Below are positions 9,446-17,063 of a stretch of DNA of 46,682 nt, piece after piece; position 1 is the first letter of the stretch; each line of letters starts with the position of its first letter. Made by a program: the position numbers and the translations under genes. This stretch comes from an uncultured Clostridiaceae bacterium (GTDB lineage Bacteria > Bacillota > Clostridia > TANB77 > CAG-508), in assembly GCA_947642455.1 (NCBI GenBank), contig CANRSN010000016.1, positions 1-46,682 of the forward strand, read 5' to 3'. The notes beneath the pieces were generated by a model. It was not told the DNA's origin, searched no databases, and was given only the letters and a program-made list of their open reading frames with translations.

Positions 9446-10148
9446 TATAAATACAATATATGCAAAGTTTATGTCAGATAATGAAATTGATGATATGCCA
9501 ATATATTACATAGGGGGAAGCCAGACCTTACCTCCTCCGCTATCTCAAGAAGAAGAGGAGGAATTGGTAAATAAATTAGATACTGGAGCATTAGAGATTA
9601 GACAAAAATTAGTAGAAAGAAATTTGAGACTTGTAGTGTATATTGCAAAAAAATTTGAAAATACAGGGGTAGGTTTAGAAGATTTAATTTCAATAGGCAC
9701 AATTGGTCTTATGAAAGGTGTAAATACTTTTAATGCAGATAAAAAGATTAAACTTGCAACATATGCTTCAAGATGTATAGAAAATGAAATTCTTATGTAT
9801 TTGCGAAGAAGTAATAAAATTAAAGGAGAAATATCTATAGATGAACCATTAAATCAAGATGGCGATGGCAATGAATTATTATTATCTGATATTTTGGGCA
9901 CTGATCCAGATGTTACTTCAAGAAGAATTGAAGATGAAGTAGATAAAAAATTGTTGAAGGCTTCTATTGAAAGATTAAATAGTAGAGAAAGAAATATAAT
10001 GGAATTGCGTTTTGGCTTTATTAGCGGAAATGAGAAAACCCAAAAAGAGGTTGCAGATATGTTAGGTATTTCTCAGAGTTATATTTCAAGGCTTGAAAAA
10101 AAGATAATTGGAAAAATGAAAAAAGAAATTATGAGTAAGACAGGATAA
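9417..10148 (+). CDS. sigE: RNA polymerase sporulation sigma factor SigE precursor
   Basis: Pro-sigma-E is the first mother-cell sigma factor. The short pro-sequence ends around [14 protein letters not shown], the region cleaved by SpoIIGA. Region 2 ([50 protein letters not shown]) and region 4 ([33 protein letters not shown]) are intact. GGAGGG at 9401-9406 supports ATG 9417 rather than the in-frame GTG 9408, giving 243 residues and a 29-bp overlap with spoIIGA. In clostridia and bacilli sigG normally follows directly; here about 34 kb intervenes. The last codons and stop lie in the 9-bp target duplication of the following repeat element. Confidence 0.96.
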
Positions 10149-10380
10149 AACAGCAAAAAAGAGTACAATTTGTTTCATTTCACAGATATAACATTCGTCA
10201 AGTACTATAATATTTATTTTAACAAAGTTTTTTACTGGCTTCGTGGGTAGCTCTGGGTCATGTCCACTGTGGGAGCTTCACTGCGCAAAACTTTGTTAAA
10301 ATAAATATTATAGTACTTATATAATTGTGACTTTAATCTGTGAAATGAAACAAATTGTACTCTTTTTGGCTAGGATAAAA
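10142..10380. mobile_element. MITE-like inverted-repeat element with 9-bp target duplication
   Basis: AGGATAAAA occurs at 10142-10150 and again at 10372-10380. Between them, 221 bp begin and end with near-perfect inverted arms: about 32 bp around AAAAAGAGTACAATTTG..CACAGAT, then a second arm pair AGTACTATAATATTTATTTT..AAAGTTTT. The centre (about 10232-10288) is unrelated and more GC-rich. No ORF is present, so it would be mobilised in trans. The duplication includes the sigE TAA stop, so sigE is unchanged. The transcript could fold into a long hairpin and act as a terminator or processing site. A second, decayed copy lies at 44403-44512. Confidence 0.75.
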
Positions 10381-10436
10381 ATAAATTTTAAGTTTGGTAT
10401 TAAAAAAAATACTAAAACCTTAAAAAATAAATTCGG

Positions 10437-10465
10437 TTGACTAATTATGTAGAATATGATAAAAT
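10437..10465 (+). promoter_or_regulatory. Candidate sigma-A promoter for the gene at 10520
   Basis: TTGACT (10437-10442), 17-bp spacer, TAAAAT (10460-10465). An imperfect hairpin (AAGTTTGGTATT / AATACTAAAACCTT, 10390-10421) lies just upstream and may be a weak terminator. Confidence 0.55.
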
Positions 10466-10519
10466 GTTTTTGAAACAATTTTAAGATTCTAAAGTCTAAG
10501 TGACTGAAAGGAGAAGCAT

Positions 10520-10966
10520 ATGCAGAAATTATTAGAAACAAAAAAGGTTCAGTTAAGTGAATTGAAAGTTGTTTATGATGTGGATCATCGGATGAATACC
10601 ATTCAATTAACTTGTAATCCATCAGAGGTCGAAGGAACAGGTCGCCGTGTAACAGAAAAACAATTAGCAGGAATTTTTACAGCATTGTATGATCAAAAAT
10701 ATGAACCAATGGTGGTAGTAGCAAATAAAAACTATTTAAGGAAACCCGTTAATTGTACATTAGTGTTTTCTGAAAATACCTTAGTTGCAATTGGTAATAT
10801 GAATGAAGAAAGATTTTGCCAGTTGCAAAATGGAGAAGTTGTGGATGAAATAACCCTATATAAATTTTGTAAGGAATCAATCAAAAGAGGGCTTACAGAA
10901 AAAATACAGTATCATACGAGAATGCTAAATGAGTATCTTGAAAAGTATAAAAAATGGGATAATTAA
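10520..10966 (+). CDS. Hypothetical protein, 148 aa
   Basis: I do not recognise the family. The protein is soluble, with a mixed N-terminal region (VVYDVDHRMNTIQLTCNP), a central beta-rich stretch (PMVVVANKNYLRKPVNCTLVF) and a basic helical C-terminus (IKRGLTEKIQYHTRMLNEYLEKY). It has its own promoter, an excellent RBS (AAAGGAG) and a strong terminator, so it is probably expressed as a single gene. Codon use (for example GTC, CGC, ACC) is less AT-biased than in neighbours, suggesting separate acquisition. It lies between the repeat element and the first tRNA-derived att fragment, so it may be a leftover of an older insertion. Confidence 0.8.
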   Translation: MQKLLETKKVQLSELKVVYDVDHRMNTIQLTCNPSEVEGTGRRVTEKQLAGIFTALYDQKYEPMVVVANKNYLRKPVNCTLVFSENTLVAIGNMNEERFCQLQNGEVVDEITLYKFCKESIKRGLTEKIQYHTRMLNEYLEKYKKWDN

Positions 10967-10981
10967 TAATTAACTGCAAAT

Positions 10982-11026
10982 AAACTTGCAAATAGAGGCT
11001 ATAGCTTTTGTTTGCAAGTTTTTTCT
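10982..11026 (+). terminator. Rho-independent terminator
   Basis: AAACTTGCAAA (10982-10992) pairs with TTTGCAAGTTT (11011-11021), with a small inner GCTATAGC symmetry and a TTTTTTC tail. Confidence 0.8.
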
Positions 11027-11048
11027 TGTATAGGAAAAATTGAAGATT

Positions 11049-11095
11049 TTCTCATAACCCGAAGGTCGATAGTTCGAGTCTATCCCCCGCAACCA
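11049..11095 (+). other. tRNA-Met(CAU) 3'-half fragment, left att site of element 1
   Basis: The sequence starts with an anticodon loop CTCATAA (11051-11057) followed by the anticodon 3' stem CCCGA, a variable loop, a perfect T arm (GATAG / TTCGAGT / CTATC), an acceptor 3' strand CCCCGCA and ACCA. The 5' half (acceptor 5' strand, D arm) is absent. Its first 20 bases, TTCTCATAACCCGAAGGTCG, recur at 29933-29952. Tyrosine integrases commonly cross over at tRNA anticodon loops, and an integrase gene lies next to it. It is not a functional tRNA. Confidence 0.85.
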
Positions 11096-11164
11096 CAAAT
11101 TTTATTAGAGTCGCAAGAGATTGTGGACTCTTATTTTTTTGACTAAAATTATATTTTCACAAAA

Positions 11165-11184
11165 GTGGGGACAATTTGGGGACA
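11165..11184. repeat. Left inner repeat of element 1 (possible integrase arm site)
   Basis: GTGGGGACAATTTGGGGACA contains two GGGGACA units and recurs with one mismatch at 29797-29816. Both copies lie about 115 bp inside the tRNA-derived cores in non-coding DNA, as expected of integrase arm-type or accessory sites. Confidence 0.55.
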
Positions 11185-11289
11185 GTCCCTACATTTTTAT
11201 GTAATAAATAGCATAGTTTAGGCTTACTAATTTATATTAAACTTTGAAAATCAAAAAAAGTAATTTTCGAGAAATTTTGAAAAGAGTTT

Positions 11290-12465
11290 TTATACGAGCA
11301 TTTTCTCTAAAACATTACCTGCTTCTTTGTTATGTGCTTCAACTGGATGTACATAGAAGTTTAAGGTAGTAGTTATTTGAGCATGCCCTAATCTTGACGC
11401 TACAACAGCTACATCTACATTCTTAGATATAAGCAAAGTAGCATTTGTGTGTCGCAAACCATGAAAAGTAATTTTTGGTAAGTTGTTCTTTGCAATAAAA
11501 GAACGAAACCAATCTGTAATTGTATCAGGATGCATTGGATTACCATTCCAAGTAACAAATAGCCTGTTTGAGTTATTCCATAAGTCGCCACATTGTTCTT
11601 TCTCAGCATCATACCAAGTTTTGTATTTGTTAAGCATATTTATAACAATATCAGGTATTCCAACTTTTCTAATCGAACTATGTGTCTTTGGATCTTTTAC
11701 GAAAATGCCTTTTTCAGATGTGTATTGACTTGCCTTAGTAATATTAACAAAACCTTCCTTAAAATCGATATCTGACCATTCTAAGCCTAATACTTCGCCT
11801 CTACGCATACCAGTAAACAATGTTAATATAACAATAGTTTGAAATTTAATTTCTTCATTTTCTAAAGCTTCTAATAATTGTTTACATTGAATGTCATCAT
11901 AGTATTTAATTTGAGGTCTTTCGTGTTTAGGTGGTTTAACTCTATCTGCTGGATTATAAGGTAGTATTTGCCAATATACTGCATTTTGTAACATTGCATG
12001 TAGTAAACGATGGTGTTCTAGTATTGTTTTAGAAGATAGACTTTTCATTACAGTTTTTCCATTATGATTTTTACATCTTTTTAGTTGATGCTCTTTTGAA
12101 AGATAATCGTAAAAATTCATAATGTGAGTTGGTTTAATATTGCATAACTTATAATGACCGAAGTATGGAATGATTCGTGACTTTAGCATTCCTTTATACC
12201 TTTCATAGGTCTTTGGTGATAATTCCTTTTCACCATAATTTTTAGCCCATAAGTCTGTAAATTCTTTAAATGTCATTGAAGAGTTCTGCAAAACAATACC
12301 ATTTTCAACTTCATAAACAAAGTTCACAAGCTCTTTGTCTGCTTCACGCCTGCTATTAGCCTTAATGCTTTTAGTATACCTAATTCTGTTACCATAGCTG
12401 TCAAAACCATGTGATACAATTAATCTCCATGAGCGTTTGCCTCTCTTTTCAAGATACCCTGCCAT
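11290..12465 (-). CDS. Tyrosine integrase of element 1
   Basis: This is a phage/ICE-type tyrosine recombinase with an N-terminal arm-binding domain (MAGYLEKRGKRSWRLIV), a SAM-like core-binding domain (FKEFTDLWAKNY, HRLLHAMLQNAVYW) and a catalytic domain: first Arg in LFTGMRRGEVLGLEW, HGLRHTNATLL, LGHAQITTTLNFYVH with the nucleophile Tyr near the C-terminus. All catalytic residues are present, so it is probably active. The frame extends to GTG 12477, but that codon overlaps the RBS GGGAGG; ATG 12465 is preferred and matches the start of the fossil integrase at 30416. It lies next to the left att fragment and is expected to insert at the tRNA anticodon loop. Confidence 0.93.
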   Translation of the reverse strand: MAGYLEKRGKRSWRLIVSHGFDSYGNRIRYTKSIKANSRREADKELVNFVYEVENGIVLQNSSMTFKEFTDLWAKNYGEKELSPKTYERYKGMLKSRIIPYFGHYKLCNIKPTHIMNFYDYLSKEHQLKRCKNHNGKTVMKSLSSKTILEHHRLLHAMLQNAVYWQILPYNPADRVKPPKHERPQIKYYDDIQCKQLLEALENEEIKFQTIVILTLFTGMRRGEVLGLEWSDIDFKEGFVNITKASQYTSEKGIFVKDPKTHSSIRKVGIPDIVINMLNKYKTWYDAEKEQCGDLWNNSNRLFVTWNGNPMHPDTITDWFRSFIAKNNLPKITFHGLRHTNATLLISKNVDVAVVASRLGHAQITTTLNFYVHPVEAHNKEAGNVLEKMLV

Positions 12466-12516
12466 TACTTTTTTCACCTCCCTTCAGTATACCTATGGCA
12501 AGGATTTATATATATC

Positions 12517-13722
12517 TTATTTTTTTCTAGTTTCTTCTATCCATTTTTTAAATTCTTCTTCTGTTCTTTTACCTTGTTTTATATCTTTCTTAAATTCATT
12601 AGCTTCTTTCTTCCATTGTTCGTATTTTTCTAAATACATTGGAATATCAGGATTTCTATTTGCTAACATTTTTTTTGCAGATAAGGTTTTCCTATATAAT
12701 GAAGTTATTTCATCTTTTTTTAACTTTTCATTATAAGTAATCATTGCTCCAATTTCTTGGCATGTTTTGCCATGTTCATATATGTTGTTACAATATAAAG
12801 TATTCTTTTTTGAAGAAGGAATAAAGTAATTACCACAATGTTTACAAATGTATATTGGTGTATTATTTTTTATTAATTCTAGAATACTTATAAAACAGGC
12901 AGTTTCAATTACATGACAGTTAAAACAAAGAGATGTAAAAAATTCATCATATTCTGTAGAATAATTTTTTATATATTTTGAAATCGCCTTGGCATTTTCT
13001 TCAAAATTGCCTGTATTAGGACATGAACCTATATTTAAAAATTTCATTTGTTCAACATCATATGTAAGAGTTATATATGAACTTAATATTATGGACATGT
13101 CTGAATAATTAGTAAAATCAGCTTGCTTATATATAAAAAATCTTTCTGCAATAGAGAAACATTCTAAATAGTCTAAATTCGATAAGTTATTTATAAAATT
13201 GATAATTGTTTTAAACTGAGACTGATAGTCTATTAAAATTTTTTTTCGTTCTTCATAATTATTTTTACAAACTAAAATAAAGTCTTTTTCAGTGAGAAAA
13301 ATATTTTCTTTATCATTAGTAACATTTAAATTTGTATATTCATTAAAGGGGTTACCAATATCTTTATCATCACTATTAAACACTAAACCTGGTAATCCAT
13401 AATTATATATAAATTCCACAAAAGAATCAAAATTTGTGAAATCATAGTTCAAAAATTTTAATAAAGTTGTTCCTAGTTTATTTTTTTCGGCAGTAAAATC
13501 AGATTTATATAATTTGCAAATACTATCAGAATAGGTTGAAAGATACTTAGTATATTCTTTTTTTGTTTTAAATTCATTTCTTTCTTTAAGTATTGTATAT
13601 GTGTCATTGGCTTTATTATATGTTGCATTTACAGTCGAAAAAGCATCTCTTGTAAAAAGTTCCATGTTGTTTATGGTTGACATTTTCATATAATAAATTC
13701 TGGATACAATATCAAATTTCAT
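12517..13722 (-). CDS. Zinc-finger protein of unknown function (DUF6076-like)
   Basis: The 401-residue protein has a largely helical N-terminal two thirds without clear motifs and a Cys-rich segment: CKHCGNYFIP, then YCNNI and TCQEIG, a probable four-Cys zinc site. A Lys/Glu-rich tail follows. This arrangement resembles DUF6076 proteins that accompany integrases in clostridial elements, but I am not certain of the name. AAGGAGG lies just before ATG 13722. It is co-oriented with the integrase (51 bp apart) and divergent from the replication genes. No enzymatic function can be assigned. Confidence 0.6.
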   Translation of the reverse strand: MKFDIVSRIYYMKMSTINNMELFTRDAFSTVNATYNKANDTYTILKERNEFKTKKEYTKYLSTYSDSICKLYKSDFTAEKNKLGTTLLKFLNYDFTNFDSFVEFIYNYGLPGLVFNSDDKDIGNPFNEYTNLNVTNDKENIFLTEKDFILVCKNNYEERKKILIDYQSQFKTIINFINNLSNLDYLECFSIAERFFIYKQADFTNYSDMSIILSSYITLTYDVEQMKFLNIGSCPNTGNFEENAKAISKYIKNYSTEYDEFFTSLCFNCHVIETACFISILELIKNNTPIYICKHCGNYFIPSSKKNTLYCNNIYEHGKTCQEIGAMITYNEKLKKDEITSLYRKTLSAKKMLANRNPDIPMYLEKYEQWKKEANEFKKDIKQGKRTEEEFKKWIEETRKK

Positions 13723-13732
13723 ACAAACCTCC

Positions 13733-13847
13733 TTGTTAACAATTTAATTACCACAAATAATATTGTTAATTGATATCATAAAACACTAAAAATTATTGAC
13801 TAATCACAAATTAACAATTAAAATACAAAATATAAAATTGTTAACAA
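13733..13847. promoter_or_regulatory. Divergent regulatory region with TTGTTAACAA palindromes
   Basis: Perfect 10-bp palindromes TTGTTAACAA lie at 13733-13742 and 13838-13847, with related half-sites TTGTTAAT (13763-13770) and TTAACAA (13811-13817) between them. They occupy the gap between the leftward integrase-side genes and the rightward replication genes, so they are probable operators of an element-encoded repressor. Confidence 0.55.
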
Positions 13848-13923
13848 CATTATACACAGCTAATTTTAAATTGTCAATACAAAATTTGAAATTTAGCGAT
13901 TTAGAAGTTAGGAGGTGAGCAAT

Positions 13924-14130
13924 ATGGCAATAGAAAAAATGCAAAGGACAACTTTAACAGCTAAAGAGGCAGCAGAATATTTAGGAATTTCATACTGGTT
14001 AATTACACAATTAGTAAAAAGAAAACAAATTCCTTGCTCTAGAGTTGGAAAAAGAATTTTATTTAGAAAAGAAGCATTAGATATTTATCTAAGCAAAAAA
14101 GAAAATGATTCTATAGAAGAATCTTGTTAG
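13924..14130 (+). CDS. Excisionase-like helix-turn-helix protein
   Basis: A 68-residue MerR/excisionase-type DNA-binding protein: TLTAKEAAEYLGISYWLITQLVKRKQIPCSRVGKRILFRKEALDIYL is the classical helix-turn-helix plus wing of the HTH_17/excisionase family. GGAGGTG (13911-13917) supports ATG 13924 over the overlapping GTG 13915. Such proteins act as Xis directionality factors or as regulators. Its position at the head of the replication module, opposite the integrase, fits either role. Confidence 0.85.
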   Translation: MAIEKMQRTTLTAKEAAEYLGISYWLITQLVKRKQIPCSRVGKRILFRKEALDIYLSKKENDSIEESC

Positions 14131-14144
14131 AAAGAAGGGAGGAC

Positions 14145-14615
14145 ATGGGACAAGTTGGATGGATAAAAGTAAATACAAATATATTTTCAAATAGAAAAAT
14201 TAAAATCCTACTAAAAGAAAGGGAAGGGGACACCTATTTTAGAATATGGATTCAAATTTTAACTATTGCTGGAGAATGTAACAGAGATGGTGGACTATAT
14301 ATTAGTGATAATACACCATTTAAAATTAAAGATTTTACAAATATTATTGGAAAATCTTCGAAAACATTTACGAAAATCTTACAAAAATTTATCGATTTAG
14401 GAATGCTTTATTTTGAAAATGATACATACTTCGTAAAGAACTGGAGCAAGTATCAAAGTGCTGATAAACTTAAGAAAATTGGAAAGTCAAACAAAGTAAT
14501 TGAAGAAAATTTAATTGAAAAAAGTTTTAATAATACTACAGAAGAAAAGATAAGAAAAGAAGAAAATAGAAAGGAGACCAGAGTAGATGAATCAAATTTT
14601 GAAACCCTCGATTAA
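14145..14615 (+). CDS. Replisome organiser N-terminal-domain protein
   Basis: The start GWIKVNTNIFSNRKIKILLKEREGDTYFRIWIQILTIAGECNRDGGLYIS matches the phage replisome-organiser (DnaD-like winged helix) family, which binds the element origin and recruits the helicase loader. The basic C-terminal tail is short. The frame extends up to a TTG at 14124; ATG 14145 follows an AAGGGAGG and is preferred. The 3' end overlaps the next gene by 29 bp, giving a compact replication unit with the DnaC-like gene. Confidence 0.8.
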   Translation: MGQVGWIKVNTNIFSNRKIKILLKEREGDTYFRIWIQILTIAGECNRDGGLYISDNTPFKIKDFTNIIGKSSKTFTKILQKFIDLGMLYFENDTYFVKNWSKYQSADKLKKIGKSNKVIEENLIEKSFNNTTEEKIRKEENRKETRVDESNFETLD

Positions 14616-15456
14616 TAAAAATGACTTTATTGAATGTGAATATTGCAAAAATAAATTATATAGAAAAACAATTGAGTGGGAGTTATATGGAACTAAAAAA
14701 ACAATAACATTAGATTATGAAAGATGTGAATGCAATGATGCACAAATATACTGGAATGAATACGATTTAAAGAAGTTAAGAATGCTGGAGGAAGAAAAGA
14801 AACTAGAAATAATGCAAGAATTCTCAAAAAGGGTTGAAAGAATTATAAAAAATAGCAAAATGAGTAAAAGAAATCTAAATTATAAATTTGACAATTTTTC
14901 ATCAAATACTAGTAATAAAAAAGTATTGGATAATTTAAAAAACTATAGTGAAAAATTAGTAAATGGTATAGAGAAAAAGGGATTAGTTTTGGTAGGAAAT
15001 AACGGAGTTGGTAAAACACATTTAGCTTGTAGTATTGCAAATAAATTAATTGAAAATGGAACACCAGTAATATATGGAACATTAATTAATTTATTTGCAG
15101 AATTAAGAAATTCATATGATACAGATAATAATATTTCAGAGATGGAAATTATCAAATTATATGAAAATGTTAACTTATTAATAATAGATGATTTAGGAAA
15201 AGAAAAACCAAGTGAATGGGGATTAGAAAAGTTATTTACTATTGTAAATAGTAGATATGAAAATAATTTACCAGTAATTATAACAACAAATTATAATCAA
15301 AGTTCTCTAGTGGAGAGATTAAGTTTGAATGGAGAAATTGAGACAGCAAAGTCAATTATTTCACGATTATATGAGATGTGTTATTTAGTAAAAATAGATG
15401 ATATAGATCATAGAATTAAAAAGAAAAAAGTTAGTAATTGCGGGAACAATGACTAA
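14587..15456 (+). CDS. DnaC-like helicase loader, AAA+ ATPase
   Basis: The N-terminus has a small zinc-binding cluster (CEYCKNKLY and CECND); the AAA+ core has Walker A GNNGVGKTHLA (about residues 138-148), Walker B LLIIDDLGKE, sensor 1 IITTNYN and an Arg-finger region ISRLYEMC. This is the DnaC/DnaI type that loads the replicative helicase on phage or element origins. It is translationally coupled to the replisome organiser. Replication genes suggest that the excised element can replicate. Confidence 0.9.
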   Translation: MNQILKPSINKNDFIECEYCKNKLYRKTIEWELYGTKKTITLDYERCECNDAQIYWNEYDLKKLRMLEEEKKLEIMQEFSKRVERIIKNSKMSKRNLNYKFDNFSSNTSNKKVLDNLKNYSEKLVNGIEKKGLVLVGNNGVGKTHLACSIANKLIENGTPVIYGTLINLFAELRNSYDTDNNISEMEIIKLYENVNLLIIDDLGKEKPSEWGLEKLFTIVNSRYENNLPVIITTNYNQSSLVERLSLNGEIETAKSIISRLYEMCYLVKIDDIDHRIKKKKVSNCGNND

Positions 15457-15539
15457 CTAAAAAGATTACTTTTTTAAATGTTTTCTATAAAAATTATAAT
15501 TGATTTTTACAAAAAAGTAAATAAAAATTGATAAAAAAT

Positions 15540-15584
15540 TAGGACAAGCAAGTAGAAAAATAATTATACAATTGTCCTAGTTTT
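15540..15584 (+). terminator. Terminator after the replication genes
   Basis: TAGGACAA (15540-15547) pairs with TTGTCCTA (15572-15579), then GTTTTT. Confidence 0.6.
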
Positions 15585-15618
15585 TAAAAGAAAATACATA
15601 AAAAATGAATAGAAAATA

Positions 15619-15781
15619 TCCCTCGGAGAGCAAAAAGGGTATTAGGGCATTTTGCCCTAAACAGCAAAAAGGGTGTCAAGACACCATGCTGGCGAATAAA
15701 GGGCACTAAAAAATCCACTTTATTCGGAGCAAATAAATTTGCTCAAGGTTTTCTGAAATTCGCTTTCGCTATTTCAGAAAA
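15619..15781. other. Cluster of hairpins, candidate oriT or replication origin
   Basis: Four consecutive perfect hairpins occupy the gap: TTAGGGCA/TGCCCTAA (15642-15660), GGTGTC/GACACC (15672-15685), GAGCAAAT/ATTTGCTC (15727-15744) and TTTTCTGAAAT/ATTTCAGAAAA (15749-15781). A direct repeat AGCAAAAAGGGT occurs at about 15629 and 15663, and AATAAAG../CTTTATT pair across the middle. The GC content is higher than around it. The location, just upstream of a MobC-like gene and after the helicase loader, suggests an origin of transfer or replication. No T-run follows the hairpins. Confidence 0.5.
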
Positions 15782-15806
15782 TACAAAATTAGAAATGGAG
15801 ATAAAT

Positions 15807-16427
15807 ATGAGAGTAGTAATGGATGAATTTGATAATTTCTTTTTACCTTATTGGAAAATAATCAACAAATTTAAAATACTAAATATTAAAACTAAAAATG
15901 GAAAAGAGATAAGTCATAAAGATTTAAGAAAAGCAATATCTGTTATGATAAAGAAACATCCTACATGTAGATGGCGAAGTGAAAAAATTAGAAGTAAAAG
16001 ATATTATATTTTGTTTGAAGGATATCTATGGCTAGTATATGTATATTTTCAATCAGAAAAGAAACAAATAGATGCTGATATAGATTTCTTCAAAATGAGA
16101 ATAGAAGTATATGAGGAATTCTTAAAAGTAAATTCTAAGCCATTATGGAATGAAGATTTATGCTTTTCAGATTTAGAAAATTATTTCCATAGAAAGAAAG
16201 ATACAATACATAGAGCAATGGTGAAAATGTCTAAAGAAAATTTAGGAAATACTTTTACTTATTATGATAATGATAAAATGGTTGTTTCAAAAGAAGGTAT
16301 TGAATGGTTATGTAAAAATTGTTTCAAGCAAAAGTATTTGGAATTATTAGAAGAATACAAAATGGAATTAACAGAAAAATATATTGAGGCGGGATATGCT
16401 TATGATGAGTTTTGTGGAATGAATTAA
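15807..16427 (+). CDS. Hypothetical protein of the mobilisation module
   Basis: I do not recognise this 206-residue protein. It is soluble, with a basic N-terminal half (KKHPTCRWRSEKIRSKRYYILFEGYLWLVYVYF) and a segment resembling a helix-turn-helix (LCFSDLENYFHRKKDTIHRAMVKMS). It may bind the adjacent hairpin cluster or act as an element replication/mobilisation accessory; that is inference. GGAG at 15797-15800 supports ATG 15807 over ATG 15795. The mobC-like gene follows 15 bp later. A homologous C-terminus survives as a fossil in element 2 (34662-34706), so the gene is characteristic of this element family. Confidence 0.75.
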   Translation: MRVVMDEFDNFFLPYWKIINKFKILNIKTKNGKEISHKDLRKAISVMIKKHPTCRWRSEKIRSKRYYILFEGYLWLVYVYFQSEKKQIDADIDFFKMRIEVYEEFLKVNSKPLWNEDLCFSDLENYFHRKKDTIHRAMVKMSKENLGNTFTYYDNDKMVVSKEGIEWLCKNCFKQKYLELLEEYKMELTEKYIEAGYAYDEFCGMN

Positions 16428-16442
16428 AGGAGGTGATTGAGT

Positions 16443-16847
16443 ATGAGACAATATTTAAATCCAAGTCAGAGAAGAAAAAGTATAAAAGTATGGGTTTCTG
16501 ATGAAGAAAGATGTTTAATTGAAGCTAAAGCAAAGAATTATTGTTATAGGAGACTTGCACCATATATCAGAGATGCAGCGATTTATGAAAGAGTAACTAA
16601 TTACAAAATAAAAGGAGAAGAAGAGATTATTAATGCATATTGTGAAAGCAATAAAGAAATTCAAAGTATTGTTAAAGATATAAGACATATTTGTAAATTT
16701 GCTACTCAAATTTCAGAGGAAAATAGAGAAGAGCTTCTACGTTTAATGAAAACTATATACAAAATGCAAATAAAGATACGAGATTTAATTACTAAAAAGC
16801 TTGATTTGGAAATGTGGCAGGAGATTAATCGTAGTAAAATTAAATAA
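16443..16847 (+). CDS. MobC-like relaxosome accessory protein
   Basis: The protein (134 aa) opens with a ribbon-helix-helix pattern (RRKSIKVWVSDEERCLIEAKAKNYCYRRLAPYIRDAAIY) followed by a long helical region, as in MobC-type mobilisation proteins that open oriT for a relaxase. A very strong RBS (AAGGAGGTGA) precedes ATG 16443. No relaxase gene is found in the window, so the element would need one from a helper, or the protein serves another DNA-binding purpose. Confidence 0.7.
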   Translation: MRQYLNPSQRRKSIKVWVSDEERCLIEAKAKNYCYRRLAPYIRDAAIYERVTNYKIKGEEEIINAYCESNKEIQSIVKDIRHICKFATQISEENREELLRLMKTIYKMQIKIRDLITKKLDLEMWQEINRSKIK

Positions 16848-16988
16848 GAACTAGAAATAGGATTATATTTTCATTATAGTTCTATTTTATGCTCTAATAA
16901 TATACATAATGGTACAGAAAATTGCTCCGAAAATGTAAAAATATAATTCGACATATTAACACCAAATAATTAAGAAAACATATAAATG

Positions 16989-17048
16989 TTGACAAATAAA
17001 TTATTTTATTATATAAAGTAAGTAAATAAATTTATTTACTTACTTTAT
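16989..17048 (+). promoter_or_regulatory. Promoter with overlapping 36-bp perfect palindrome (operator of the RM operon)
   Basis: TTGACA (16989-16994), 17-bp spacer, TATAAA (17012-17017). A perfect palindrome spans 17013-17048, centred between 17030 and 17031 (half-site AAAGTAAGTAAATAAA), covering the -10 and the expected start of transcription. It ends 15 bp before the XRE regulator gene, so autorepression is the obvious reading. Confidence 0.75.
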
Positions 17049-17063
17049 GAAAGGTGGTGGATT

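Noticed and set aside
10240-10290. A tRNA or riboswitch in the GC-richer centre of the sigE-adjacent repeat
   Set aside because: No cloverleaf can be drawn and no known aptamer pattern is visible; the flanking arms and target duplication explain it as a transposed element.
11041-11100. A complete tRNA-Met gene
   Set aside because: Only the anticodon loop onward is present; no acceptor 5' strand or D arm upstream. The same holds at 29933.
15619-15781. CRISPR array
   Set aside because: The AGCAAAAAGGGT repeat occurs only twice at short spacing and the rest are hairpins of different sequence; no regular repeat-spacer pattern was seen anywhere in the window.
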